NCBI GenBank assembly: GCA_022573975.1
Contig: JACZSY010000004.1
Location: 1 to 45,591, forward strand
Reading direction: 5' to 3'
DNA from: SAR324 cluster bacterium
GTDB taxonomy: Bacteria; SAR324; JACQKK01
Length of the DNA stretch: 45,591 bases
The notes below the pieces were generated by a model that was not told where the DNA came from, ran no database searches, and saw only the letters and a program-made list of their open reading frames with translations. A program made the translations under genes and the position numbers. Positions 36,054 through 43,801 of the stretch are shown here, piece after piece (position 1 is the stretch's first letter; the number at the start of each line of letters is the position of its first letter).

Positions 36054-36479
36054 TCGCCGTTTGCGGAGCCTGGAGCCAAAATGGAAACATGTCCCGCCCA
36101 TCCTCCTCGTTCATGAAGACAGCATCCCCCATTTTTTTCCGCATGGCGGCTAGGGTTCGGTGGCAAGGGTGCAAGGGAGGTGTTAGGGTAGGCGATGCGA
36201 AAAGGAAAATCATCAGTCTTTATCACCGGTTCGCTTTGACAAGGCCTGTGATAAACTCCGATGTTTCAATTTTCGGGGGGGCACTCCCCAAAAGCCCTTG
36301 ATCCTCTTTTGAAAAAGTTCGACCGAATTTTTTATTGGATTTGAATAATGTTTCAAAACAATTATTTACAATTCATCAATATTTTTGGTACAGCTTTTTA
36401 AAGCTGCCGCGGGCGCCGGGGTTGTTGGAAACCATCGTCCCCGGCCCGCCGGGGGCCATCGAATCACAGGCTTTTCAAA
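36054..36479. other. Intergenic region before the acyltransferase
   Basis: I see no gene. A GC stem (GGGG at 36275-36278 with CCCC at 36286-36289, flanked by T4 and A4) lies mid-region. From about 36300 to 36400 the DNA is A/T-rich, the likely promoter zone, but no clean -35/-10 pair stands out. Confidence 0.4.
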
Positions 36480-37442
36480 ATGAAGCATCCCAAGGAAACA
36501 CAGGAGGGCAGGAACTGGGACCGCGAGGAACGAGAGCGCCTTGTGATGGTGATTTTCCAGGAGATGCGGAAATATTACCAGCCGGGTCAGGACCGGGTCA
36601 TCACCCCGGACAATGTCTACCAGGAAGGACGTTCGGAGGGGAGGGAGGCATTCGAGGCGCTGATGGACCCCCTGCTGGAACCCGGATCGGCCGTTGAGGG
36701 ACTGGAACACCTGGAGCAGTGCCTTGTGGATCTGGAGGCCGGTTTGAGCATCTTGTTCCTCCCCGAACATCGCGGGAATTTCGATGTGCCGACCTTCAAC
36801 AATCTCATCAAAAGGGAAGACCCGAGATTTGGCGAGATTCTGAAGCGGATGATTTATATCGCCGGCAGAAAATTGAACGAATCCTCGGACAAGGTGAAGA
36901 TGTTCACGGAGAAATATTCTCGATTGGTCATCGTGCCCCGCCGGGATTATCCCCTCGCCAAGCCCGAAGAAACCAAGGCGGAAATCAAGGAACGCGAAGC
37001 GTTCGAACACTATGCGGCCAGGATCAACCGAGCGGCGTTCAGGGAGATGTTGCGCCTCAGAAAATCCGGATACATCTTCGTCTTGTATCCCCTTGGAGGA
37101 CGCTGGAAGATCGGCGCGGACAATGTTCCCGTCCGCGAAACCGTATCCTATCTTTCCCGGTTCGACCGGGCCTATCTGGTCAGCATGGAAGGCAACACCC
37201 TTCCTCCCGATGAACGAATGGAAGAGGAACTGCCCCTGCCGGACAAGGTGATCTTCCGTTTCGGCGCTCCTTTGGACACCAAGGCCTTCCTGGCCGAGCA
37301 ACAACGGCGTTTCGAGCATGAACGCGCCCAGGGCAACTTGGCGGAACCCATGGATACCGAGCAATACACGGTGAATCGGATCATGACCATGCTGGAAAAT
37401 CTCCGCTTGACCGGCACCTATGACAGCCAATCCTCCCCTTGA
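36480..37442 (+). CDS. PlsC/GPAT-like acyltransferase
   Basis: A 320-residue protein related to glycerolipid acyltransferases. The catalytic HX4D motif is present (PEHRGNFDVP, about residues 98-107). The second PlsC block reads YIFVLYPLGGRWK (about 198-210) instead of the usual FPEGTR, and VRETVSYL and YLVSMEGN follow. Such enzymes move acyl groups from acyl-ACP or acyl-CoA to glycerol-3-phosphate or a lysolipid. There is no clear transmembrane helix, and the long charged N-terminus is unusual for AGPAT, so GPAT-like is the better guess. It precedes a crotonase-family gene by 253 bases. The ribosome binding site is weak. Confidence 0.7.
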   Translation: MKHPKETQEGRNWDREERERLVMVIFQEMRKYYQPGQDRVITPDNVYQEGRSEGREAFEALMDPLLEPGSAVEGLEHLEQCLVDLEAGLSILFLPEHRGNFDVPTFNNLIKREDPRFGEILKRMIYIAGRKLNESSDKVKMFTEKYSRLVIVPRRDYPLAKPEETKAEIKEREAFEHYAARINRAAFREMLRLRKSGYIFVLYPLGGRWKIGADNVPVRETVSYLSRFDRAYLVSMEGNTLPPDERMEEELPLPDKVIFRFGAPLDTKAFLAEQQRRFEHERAQGNLAEPMDTEQYTVNRIMTMLENLRLTGTYDSQSSP

Positions 37443-37695
37443 GACGAATCGAGCCCGACGGACGCCATTTCCCACGCAGCGGCGATTCATCGGCCCCGGG
37501 CGCCCCTTGAATTGACTCCCCGCCCCTACCCTGCAACCGCATAATCCGCAATGACGCCAAACGGTTCCATGCCGGTGGTGCGCCCGCACCGATTCCGGGC
37601 GCCTGTTTTCCAAGGTGTTGAACAGCCCAAAACCCGGATCGGCCCAGTATCTTGGAAAAACAATGATTTCGCACACCCTTTGATGGAGTGTCCTG

Positions 37696-38496
37696 ATGAG
37701 CGACGACCTGATCGTTGAGGTAAAAAATCGTGTCGGGGTGATGACCATGAACCGCCCTGACAAACTGAACGCCCTGACCCCCGAAATGAACCGGGCGGCC
37801 CAGGATGCCCTGAAACGTTTCGCGGCCTCCGAAGAAGTTGGCTGCGTCGTGCTGACCGGCGCGGGCAGAGGATTTTGCGCCGGGGGAGATGTCTCGGCGA
37901 TGCAGCAGGGCCGGGAAATAGGAGAAGACGGAACACCCCTGGAAATAAAAATCGATCTGCTGCGCCAGGGCCAGGAGTTCTCGTGGTTGTTGCATACTTT
38001 GCCCAAGCCGACGCTGGCGGTGGTCAATGGCCCGGCGGCGGGCGCCGGATTGGGTCTGGCGCTGTCCTGCGATCTGCGGATCGCATCGGAACGCGCCCGA
38101 CTGGGCACCGCATACGCCCGTGTGGGGTATGGCGGGGATTATGGAACCACCTGGCAGTTGACCCGCCTGGTGGGACCGGCCAAGGCCAAGGAACTGTTCT
38201 TCCTCCCCGACATGCTGGATGCGGAGGAAGCCCTGCGATTGGGGTTGGTCAATCGCGTGGTGCCCGAAGAGCGTTTGATGGACGAAGCCATGGAAATCGC
38301 CGAACGCATCGCCTCGGGCCCGCTGGTCAGCTACCGGTATATGAAGGCCAATATCAACGCCGCGGTAACCGCGGATTTCCGCACCCTGCTGGACCGCGAA
38401 GCGGAAACCCACCTGCGCTGCGGCGAAACCGAAGACCATGCCGAAGGGGTGGCCGCGTTCATGGAAAAAAGGGAGCCGGTCTTCAAAGGGCGATGA
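37696..38496 (+). CDS. Enoyl-CoA hydratase/isomerase family protein
   Basis: A 266-residue crotonase-fold enzyme acting on acyl-CoA. The oxyanion-hole segments are GAGRGFCAGGDVSAM and VNGPAAGAGLGLALSCDL. Both catalytic glutamates of classical hydratases appear replaced (Gly in AGLGLAL and Tyr in GTAYARVG). The GYGGDYGTTWQLTRLVG segment carries an Asp where PaaG-type isomerases have one, so an isomerase or similar role fits better than hydration. Its context with an acyltransferase suggests lipid or aromatic-acid metabolism, but this is inference. GGAG at 37686-37689 supports the start. Confidence 0.85.
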   Translation: MSDDLIVEVKNRVGVMTMNRPDKLNALTPEMNRAAQDALKRFAASEEVGCVVLTGAGRGFCAGGDVSAMQQGREIGEDGTPLEIKIDLLRQGQEFSWLLHTLPKPTLAVVNGPAAGAGLGLALSCDLRIASERARLGTAYARVGYGGDYGTTWQLTRLVGPAKAKELFFLPDMLDAEEALRLGLVNRVVPEERLMDEAMEIAERIASGPLVSYRYMKANINAAVTADFRTLLDREAETHLRCGETEDHAEGVAAFMEKREPVFKGR

Positions 38497-38648
38497 GGGC
38501 CGCCCCGGCCGCCGATCCGCCCACCGCCGGATCGGCCTCGGCATCGAGGCGCCAACCCCCGCCACCAACCCGCCCCGGGTTCATGGCGTCCATTTCCGCT
38601 TGGCGGCCGCCCACGGGAATATGCCTGCCAATGGGAGCGCCGGGGTGC

Positions 38649-41600
38649 CTATTCGTCGCCCACGCTAAAGGCCATGTCAGGGGGTTCTTCCACTTCCGCA
38701 ATGTCAATGGCGCAGCCCAGGGTTTCCTCGATCAGCCGCACACCGATGGAGCGTTGATTGTCCACCACGGCATGCCCATCGATGTTGATCACGATATTGT
38801 GCTTTACCGCCTTGAAATAAGCATCGCGCGCGGCTTGATCGTCCCTCAGTAATTTCCGGTCGAATTTTGTGATGAAAATCAGCATCAACCTGGGAACCCC
38901 GTTAAACCACCGGTCCTTCCGGTTGATGATATTGAGCCCTTCCATCAGGGAGAAGGTGGGTGGGAGCACCATGAAATCGAACTGGAGGGGCCTGGAACTC
39001 TTCGCCATCCCTTCAATGGCCGTAAGGATGGCCTGGGGATTTTGATATTTCAACTGGGACAAGGTGACTTTTTCGACGCCCGGTTTCCCATTCAGCTTGA
39101 AGTTGTGAGTAATTCCTTTGTTCAAGACCTTCAAGGCAGGACCCACATTTCGCATGGCGTAATGACGGGGACTGGCGGGATCGGCGGCATAGACCGCTCC
39201 CCGGTAAAACTGTCTGGAATAAAAACGCCGGAAGATGGAATGGTCCAGGTAGCGTTCCTTGAGGCGCTCGAAGGGCAGGCCGATCAGATCGTGCAAAAAA
39301 CCCTGCACCTTCTTGAAATTCTCAATCTTTTCTTCCTGTTCGGGAATAAATACATCCACCAACAGTTTTTTGCGGGCGGGCATGAACAGCCTTTTCACCC
39401 GCCCCGGGAGGTCGGCCATTTCCGCTTCCATGATGACCTTACGCTCTCCCAAGGCGATGGTGGATTCGCGCAATCTCCGCTTTCTCGCGGTCAGGCGGAT
39501 CAATTGTTCCCGTTTGCCTTTAAACCGGATATGCGTCGCGGCCTGACCTTTGACCGCCTTGAGCGCTGCTTCCAGGCCGGTGGACGCCGACTTCAAGGAC
39601 TGGGCAAATTTCCCCAGGCTGGCCCGCTTTTGATTCCATTCCTCCTTCAGCGCTTCGATTTTTTCCGCTTCAACCGGCCCGCCCTCGGGCAGGGCAAAAG
39701 GGCTGGCGGGCGCCTCGGTGTTTTTCTCAATCGCCCGCAGCAGTACCGACTCCATTTTGAGGTGTTGAATTTGTTTGAATTCCCTCAAATAACGGCGGCG
39801 AACCTTCTCCAGGTTTTCCTGCAACTTCTCCGACCGGGCCGCCAGATTTAGGGTGTTGTTGGAAATTTGAGCCAGGGTTTTCCTCAGCGTGTCCGCCTGG
39901 GCCACCAGAATTTCCGGATCGTCCACCGATTCATCTTCACCCAGCGCACCCAGTTTCGCTCCGGCGTGGGCGATATAATGCTTCAACAGGCCCAGTGCCT
40001 TTTGATGTTTTCCGTCGAATTGTGAAAGCGATATTTTAACTTTTTCAATTTCTCCCTGGTAATTTTCAATTTGGTTCTCGACCCGTTTTCCATGGTGATT
40101 GCGTTCCATGGGTTTCATTTTTTGCAGTACTTCCATTCGGCCGGAGCGTCTTTCCTCCCATTCCGGCTGCAACCCGGCCAACTGGTTTTGTTCTTCGGCC
40201 TTGTGCCTTGCCTTGTCGAGTTGATGGATTTCGGCCAGCGTGGAACCCGCCTCTTCCAGAATGCGAACCCAGGCGCCGATGACATTCCCCATATCCTGGA
40301 AGCGGCGTTTCAAGGTCTCCAGATGTTGTGTTTCCGACCGTTCGGCGGCCTCCAGCATCCTATGCTCGCGGGCTTCGGGACGCTCGGAGTCGCCCAGGTA
40401 AAAATCCACTTCCGCGGCGCCCGCCCGGTCAAAATCGGGCTTCAGTTCCTCCACCAGGCTGTCAAGGGTTTGGCTGATGTTTTTCAACCCCGCCGCGGCC
40501 TTCTCCCGGTCTTCCATGAATGACTTGAAACGCTGACGGTAATTTTCTTCCTCCTGCACCAGCATTTTTTGGTAGGTGTCCGATCCGGTGTTTTCAATGG
40601 CCTCCAGCATCACCTTCAAATCGCTCAATTCTTTATCGTTTTCCTGCTTTTTCTCCGTGAAATACGCCTCGAAATCTTCCGGGCCGGGCTGGAGGGCCCC
40701 ATTTTCCCGGGCATGATGAACCGCAAGGGCCAATTGTTCTTCCAGGAAAACGCTGAAATTAAAATCGAATTCCTCGAACAATTTTTGATTGGCCGGGTCC
40801 CGGAACAATTCCGTGCAGGACATGGAGGGGAAGAAGTAGCGGGTGTCGTTTTCCTTTTTGTCCTCCTTGGTGGCGAAAAAAAGCATATCCGGTTGAACAT
40901 CGTCGGGCATGGGCTCCCCATAGGCCCCCCGTTTGAATTCGGAGAGCCATTTTGCCAGCAGACCGGTCTCGCGGCATTGGTTGATTTTCTCGAAAAATGT
41001 GATGTCTTCCTCGCTCAGGTCAAAATTCCGCCGGAATTCATGGGCGATGAAATTCAGCAAAATGTTCATCTCATGGAAGACGGCCTCCAAATCCTGATGG
41101 GTGACGCTCTCGAATTTGGCCAGCTTGGTATCCACCCATTCGGTGCTGATGGGCAGATTGAAGGCGATGTCGGATATGCGGATATTTTCAGAGGGTTGCC
41201 CAAGGGCCAACTCGCCGATCACGGTCACCAAATTCTGGAAATGTTCCTCGTACCTTTCCGCGGTATTGCGAAAATTCAACAGTTCTTCAGGGGTGTCGCA
41301 GAGGTAATAAAAGTATTCCGGATCGACCAATCGCTCCAGGCCGAAACGGCGCAGCAGCTTCAGGGTCTGGCCGGCCAATGGCCCAACGGCCCCCACCTTG
41401 AGGCGTTGAGCGTAAATTTCCAGTTTCCGGTCCTGTTCAATGCCTTCCCCAATCATTTTTTGATAAAAGTGCGATTTTACCGATTCCTGCACCAGCGTTT
41501 CCTGGCTGGTGTAATTTCCGGGTTGAATAAAACGGTCGAAATTAATCAGCACCTCGGTTTGATTTTCGATTCCCAGCCCTTTGGCCGCCTTGCCCTTCAG

Positions 41601-42632
41601 CTTTTTGCGGAAACCCAGCGAGGAGGCTTGATCCAGAGAAACCCGTTGTTCTTCCTCTTTCATGATAAAGGAGACTTGGCCGGTCAGGGTATTAATCCGT
41701 AGGACGCGAACCTGATCCATGAGGATTTCCTCCTCTTCCCCGGCGCGATTGCGGCGAATGAATGCGTCCACTCCCTTAAGCCGAACCCAGCGGAACTCCA
41801 GCTTTTCATCGCTAAAATGCCTCGAAAAAATCTTCTCTCCGTTGATGACCACGCCTAAAAATTCCAATCCCCGATCCTGCCGGAAGCGAAAATCGTGAAT
41901 CAATGGCACCGGCAAATCGATCACGATCATCCGTTCCTTCCGGCCTTTACCCACCTCGACTTCCTTCGCCTCGCCATGACCCAGCACCGAATGCAATTTT
42001 CGCAAGGTGACCAGGTTGAACGAGATTGGTTTGCTCCCCTTTTGCAACAGGATGCGGATGTCGGTAAAAAACGGAATGGAAAGCGAAACCTCCTGTTCCT
42101 GAGTGGTGACCCGCTCGAAAAAGACATCGGGATCGGAGATTTCCACCGATTCCTTCCCCTCGGGGAACTCCACCACCAGGGAGGCGCCCCCATTGGAAAG
42201 AATTTGATGAAATTTCTCCCGTAGATGGGTCATGGAGCCGCTGAGGAACACCGCCATTTCCGGATTTTCTTTGCGCAGACGGGGAATGAAATCCATGAAA
42301 TCGGAGAAAAAGCGGAAATCGGATTGGAGTTCGATGATGATTAAATACAACCGTTCATCCGATTCCGTGATGGCGTTGAAGAGCCTCTCGGCGGGAAGAT
42401 GAGTGGTGCCCTGTTGCGCGGCCAGCATGATGCGGCGCAGACGCGGGCGCAATTCATCGGTAATCTGATGAACGGTTTGCACCAGGTCCGGGTTTAACAC
42501 CACGATCCGGCCATCCACGGACCGATCCGGATTTGGTACATTCCCCTCTTTAATTTTATTGGAAACCTCCTCCCGCACCAAAGCCTGGTCTGCTTCGGTC
42601 AAAGGGATCAGAGAATAGTCGATTTCCAACAT
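38649..42632 (-). CDS. Unknown 1327-residue coiled-coil protein
   Basis: I do not recognise this protein. It has no signal peptide or transmembrane helix and no Walker motif that I can find. Residues about 1-160 alternate helix and strand (RIVVLNPDLVQTVHQI, ERLYLIIIELQSDF, EMAVFLSGS, GGASLVVEFP), faintly like a receiver fold without its Asp/Lys pair. About 180-340 is strand-rich. Roughly 350-650 is helical. About 660-1070 is strongly charged and coiled-coil-like (EKKQENDKELSDLKVMLEAI to ERKVIMEAEM). The last ~250 residues form a mixed alpha/beta domain. Codon use looks like that of its neighbours. It lies alone and converges on the crotonase-family gene. A weak GGGGA precedes the ATG. A structural or scaffold role is only a guess. 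Confidence 0.85.
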   Translation of the reverse strand: MLEIDYSLIPLTEADQALVREEVSNKIKEGNVPNPDRSVDGRIVVLNPDLVQTVHQITDELRPRLRRIMLAAQQGTTHLPAERLFNAITESDERLYLIIIELQSDFRFFSDFMDFIPRLRKENPEMAVFLSGSMTHLREKFHQILSNGGASLVVEFPEGKESVEISDPDVFFERVTTQEQEVSLSIPFFTDIRILLQKGSKPISFNLVTLRKLHSVLGHGEAKEVEVGKGRKERMIVIDLPVPLIHDFRFRQDRGLEFLGVVINGEKIFSRHFSDEKLEFRWVRLKGVDAFIRRNRAGEEEEILMDQVRVLRINTLTGQVSFIMKEEEQRVSLDQASSLGFRKKLKGKAAKGLGIENQTEVLINFDRFIQPGNYTSQETLVQESVKSHFYQKMIGEGIEQDRKLEIYAQRLKVGAVGPLAGQTLKLLRRFGLERLVDPEYFYYLCDTPEELLNFRNTAERYEEHFQNLVTVIGELALGQPSENIRISDIAFNLPISTEWVDTKLAKFESVTHQDLEAVFHEMNILLNFIAHEFRRNFDLSEEDITFFEKINQCRETGLLAKWLSEFKRGAYGEPMPDDVQPDMLFFATKEDKKENDTRYFFPSMSCTELFRDPANQKLFEEFDFNFSVFLEEQLALAVHHARENGALQPGPEDFEAYFTEKKQENDKELSDLKVMLEAIENTGSDTYQKMLVQEEENYRQRFKSFMEDREKAAAGLKNISQTLDSLVEELKPDFDRAGAAEVDFYLGDSERPEAREHRMLEAAERSETQHLETLKRRFQDMGNVIGAWVRILEEAGSTLAEIHQLDKARHKAEEQNQLAGLQPEWEERRSGRMEVLQKMKPMERNHHGKRVENQIENYQGEIEKVKISLSQFDGKHQKALGLLKHYIAHAGAKLGALGEDESVDDPEILVAQADTLRKTLAQISNNTLNLAARSEKLQENLEKVRRRYLREFKQIQHLKMESVLLRAIEKNTEAPASPFALPEGGPVEAEKIEALKEEWNQKRASLGKFAQSLKSASTGLEAALKAVKGQAATHIRFKGKREQLIRLTARKRRLRESTIALGERKVIMEAEMADLPGRVKRLFMPARKKLLVDVFIPEQEEKIENFKKVQGFLHDLIGLPFERLKERYLDHSIFRRFYSRQFYRGAVYAADPASPRHYAMRNVGPALKVLNKGITHNFKLNGKPGVEKVTLSQLKYQNPQAILTAIEGMAKSSRPLQFDFMVLPPTFSLMEGLNIINRKDRWFNGVPRLMLIFITKFDRKLLRDDQAARDAYFKAVKHNIVINIDGHAVVDNQRSIGVRLIEETLGCAIDIAEVEEPPDMAFSVGDE

Positions 42633-42662
42633 GGAATTCCCCAGGAAAACAACCGAGGCAGG

Positions 42663-42691
42663 ATTAAATTACCGGACGAATGATTGACTAA
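42663..42691 (-). promoter_or_regulatory. Candidate promoter of the 1327-residue gene
   Basis: On the minus strand, TTAGTC (complement of 42686-42691), a 17-base spacer and TTTAAT (complement of 42663-42668) would give a short leader of about 24 bases. The hairpins at 42703-42765 would then lie upstream of the promoter. Confidence 0.35.
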
Positions 42692-42702
42692 TGGCCGACA
42701 AT

Positions 42703-42730
42703 CCCACACTTTCTAGTGTGGGCGGTTTTT
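42703..42730 (+). terminator. Rho-independent terminator-like hairpin
   Basis: CCCACACT (42703-42710), loop TTCT, AGTGTGGG (42715-42722), then CGGTTTTT. This is a textbook plus-strand terminator, but no plus-strand gene lies within 4 kb upstream. It would end only antisense or small-RNA transcripts. Confidence 0.6.
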
Positions 42731-42765
42731 CCCAATATTGTTTTCGAGCCTATTGGGAAAAACCG
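42723..42765. repeat. Perfect 15-bp inverted repeat
   Basis: CGGTTTTTCCCAATA (42723-42737) and TATTGGGAAAAACCG (42751-42765) are perfect inverses around a 13-base centre. The left arm begins exactly at the end of the terminator-like stem and contains its T tract. Confidence 0.85.
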
Positions 42766-43193
42766 AAACGGTCAAACGGATGGGTCCGATTGTTTCGCCA
42801 CTTTCCTCACCGCCCTGCAACCATGGTGAAGATCGTTTCATACCTGTTCAAAAAGAACCTTTGGGTTGCCCCGGTGACCGTTGAAAATTCGGACCAATGT
42901 CCTTGCAGCTGATATTCCGGAGGGGGGTTTCACCTTTTCCACCCGGGATGAATCCTGACATATTCGATCGTACGGAACGTAATTGAATAAGGCAATTGGC
43001 GAAAACGCCTCTCATTTTGTTTCCGCGGTAAAAAGAATGCCCGTTGAAAGGTGTTGCAACCAAGTTACCATTTAGCGAAAGCACACGTTTTTATCACAAC
43101 ACATGTGCAAAGAGGCCCGAGGCATCATTTCCCAAGATCCCGTGAGCGGACGGGATTGAACCCACCCAGCCAACTGCATTGGACAGGAGGCCG

Positions 43194-43586
43194 GTGATCG
43201 TCCTTGTCAAATTGATATTGAGCGCCGCGGTTGTGCTCCTCGCATTGGGTTATTCAGTCCGGCACCGTCACAATCGTAGACACCGCCAACTGATGTTTGC
43301 CGGGGTGCTGCTGGCCACGGTCTCCCCCGTTCCAGTCCTGGCGTCCCACTGGATGGACTTGCCTCCCCCATTCGAGGCCTACTGGCTCGTGCAGCAAATG
43401 GGGGGAGTGGAGGGAATGGCGTTGATCACCAGATTTCACCAGGGGGCATTCGCCTTGTTCCTGGTGCTCTTGTGGACTCAATCCATATTGGGGTTTTACC
43501 GTTCCATTTTTCACCACGCCCTGGCCTGGATGGTGATTTTGTTTGGCTTCATCTCATATTCGGGCACAATGATGATATATTATTGA
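43194..43586 (+). CDS. Small integral membrane protein
   Basis: About 130 residues with four hydrophobic segments (VLVKLILSAAVVLLALGYSV; LMFAGVLLATVSPVPVLA; AFALFLVLLWTQSILGFY; ALAWMVILFGFISYSGTMMIYY) and a His/Arg-rich loop after the first (RHRHNRRHRQ). The pattern of basic loop, His residues and terminal YSGTMMIYY is loosely like DUF420 proteins, which are linked to cytochrome oxidase biogenesis, but I would not assign it. GTG 43194 sits close behind AGGAGG (43185-43190); TTG 43179 is the alternative. The gene precedes the gamma-glutamyltransferase by about 215 bases. Confidence 0.6.
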   Translation: MIVLVKLILSAAVVLLALGYSVRHRHNRRHRQLMFAGVLLATVSPVPVLASHWMDLPPPFEAYWLVQQMGGVEGMALITRFHQGAFALFLVLLWTQSILGFYRSIFHHALAWMVILFGFISYSGTMMIYY

Positions 43587-43801
43587 GGGTGCGGGAACCC
43601 GGAAACAAAAGCCCGAACCCGATCCAAACCCATCGGCATCGAGGCCCTGGACAAAATCCGCCGCACTCCACCCCGTTTGCATTCGGCTTCCCTGGGGATA
43701 CAGTGAGGCGCCGATTTCGTTTGCCGTGGGATGCATTTGGTTCTCCAGGCATCTTCTCCAACAAAGACCGCCCAGCCGGGCAACCCTATCGAAGGTTTTT
43801 C

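Larger units (their letters stand above)
42633..43193. other. Divergent intergenic region with tandem hairpins
   Basis: No gene is supported. Next to the large minus-strand gene lies a candidate minus-strand promoter (42663-42691), then two adjacent hairpins (42703-42765). The right half (42770-43180) shows no recognisable element; a stretch near 43150 is loosely like a tRNA T-arm but does not fold. Confidence 0.5.

Noticed and set aside
36236-36255. TTGACA followed by GATAAA as a promoter for the acyltransferase gene
   Set aside because: The spacer between the two boxes is only eight bases, too short for a sigma-70 promoter.
43141-43185. Sequence resembling the T-arm and acceptor end of a tRNA on the minus strand (GGGATTGAACCC)
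   Set aside because: The T-loop lacks one base of the GATTCGAACC consensus, the flanking bases do not form a five-pair T stem, and no D or anticodon arm can be folded nearby.
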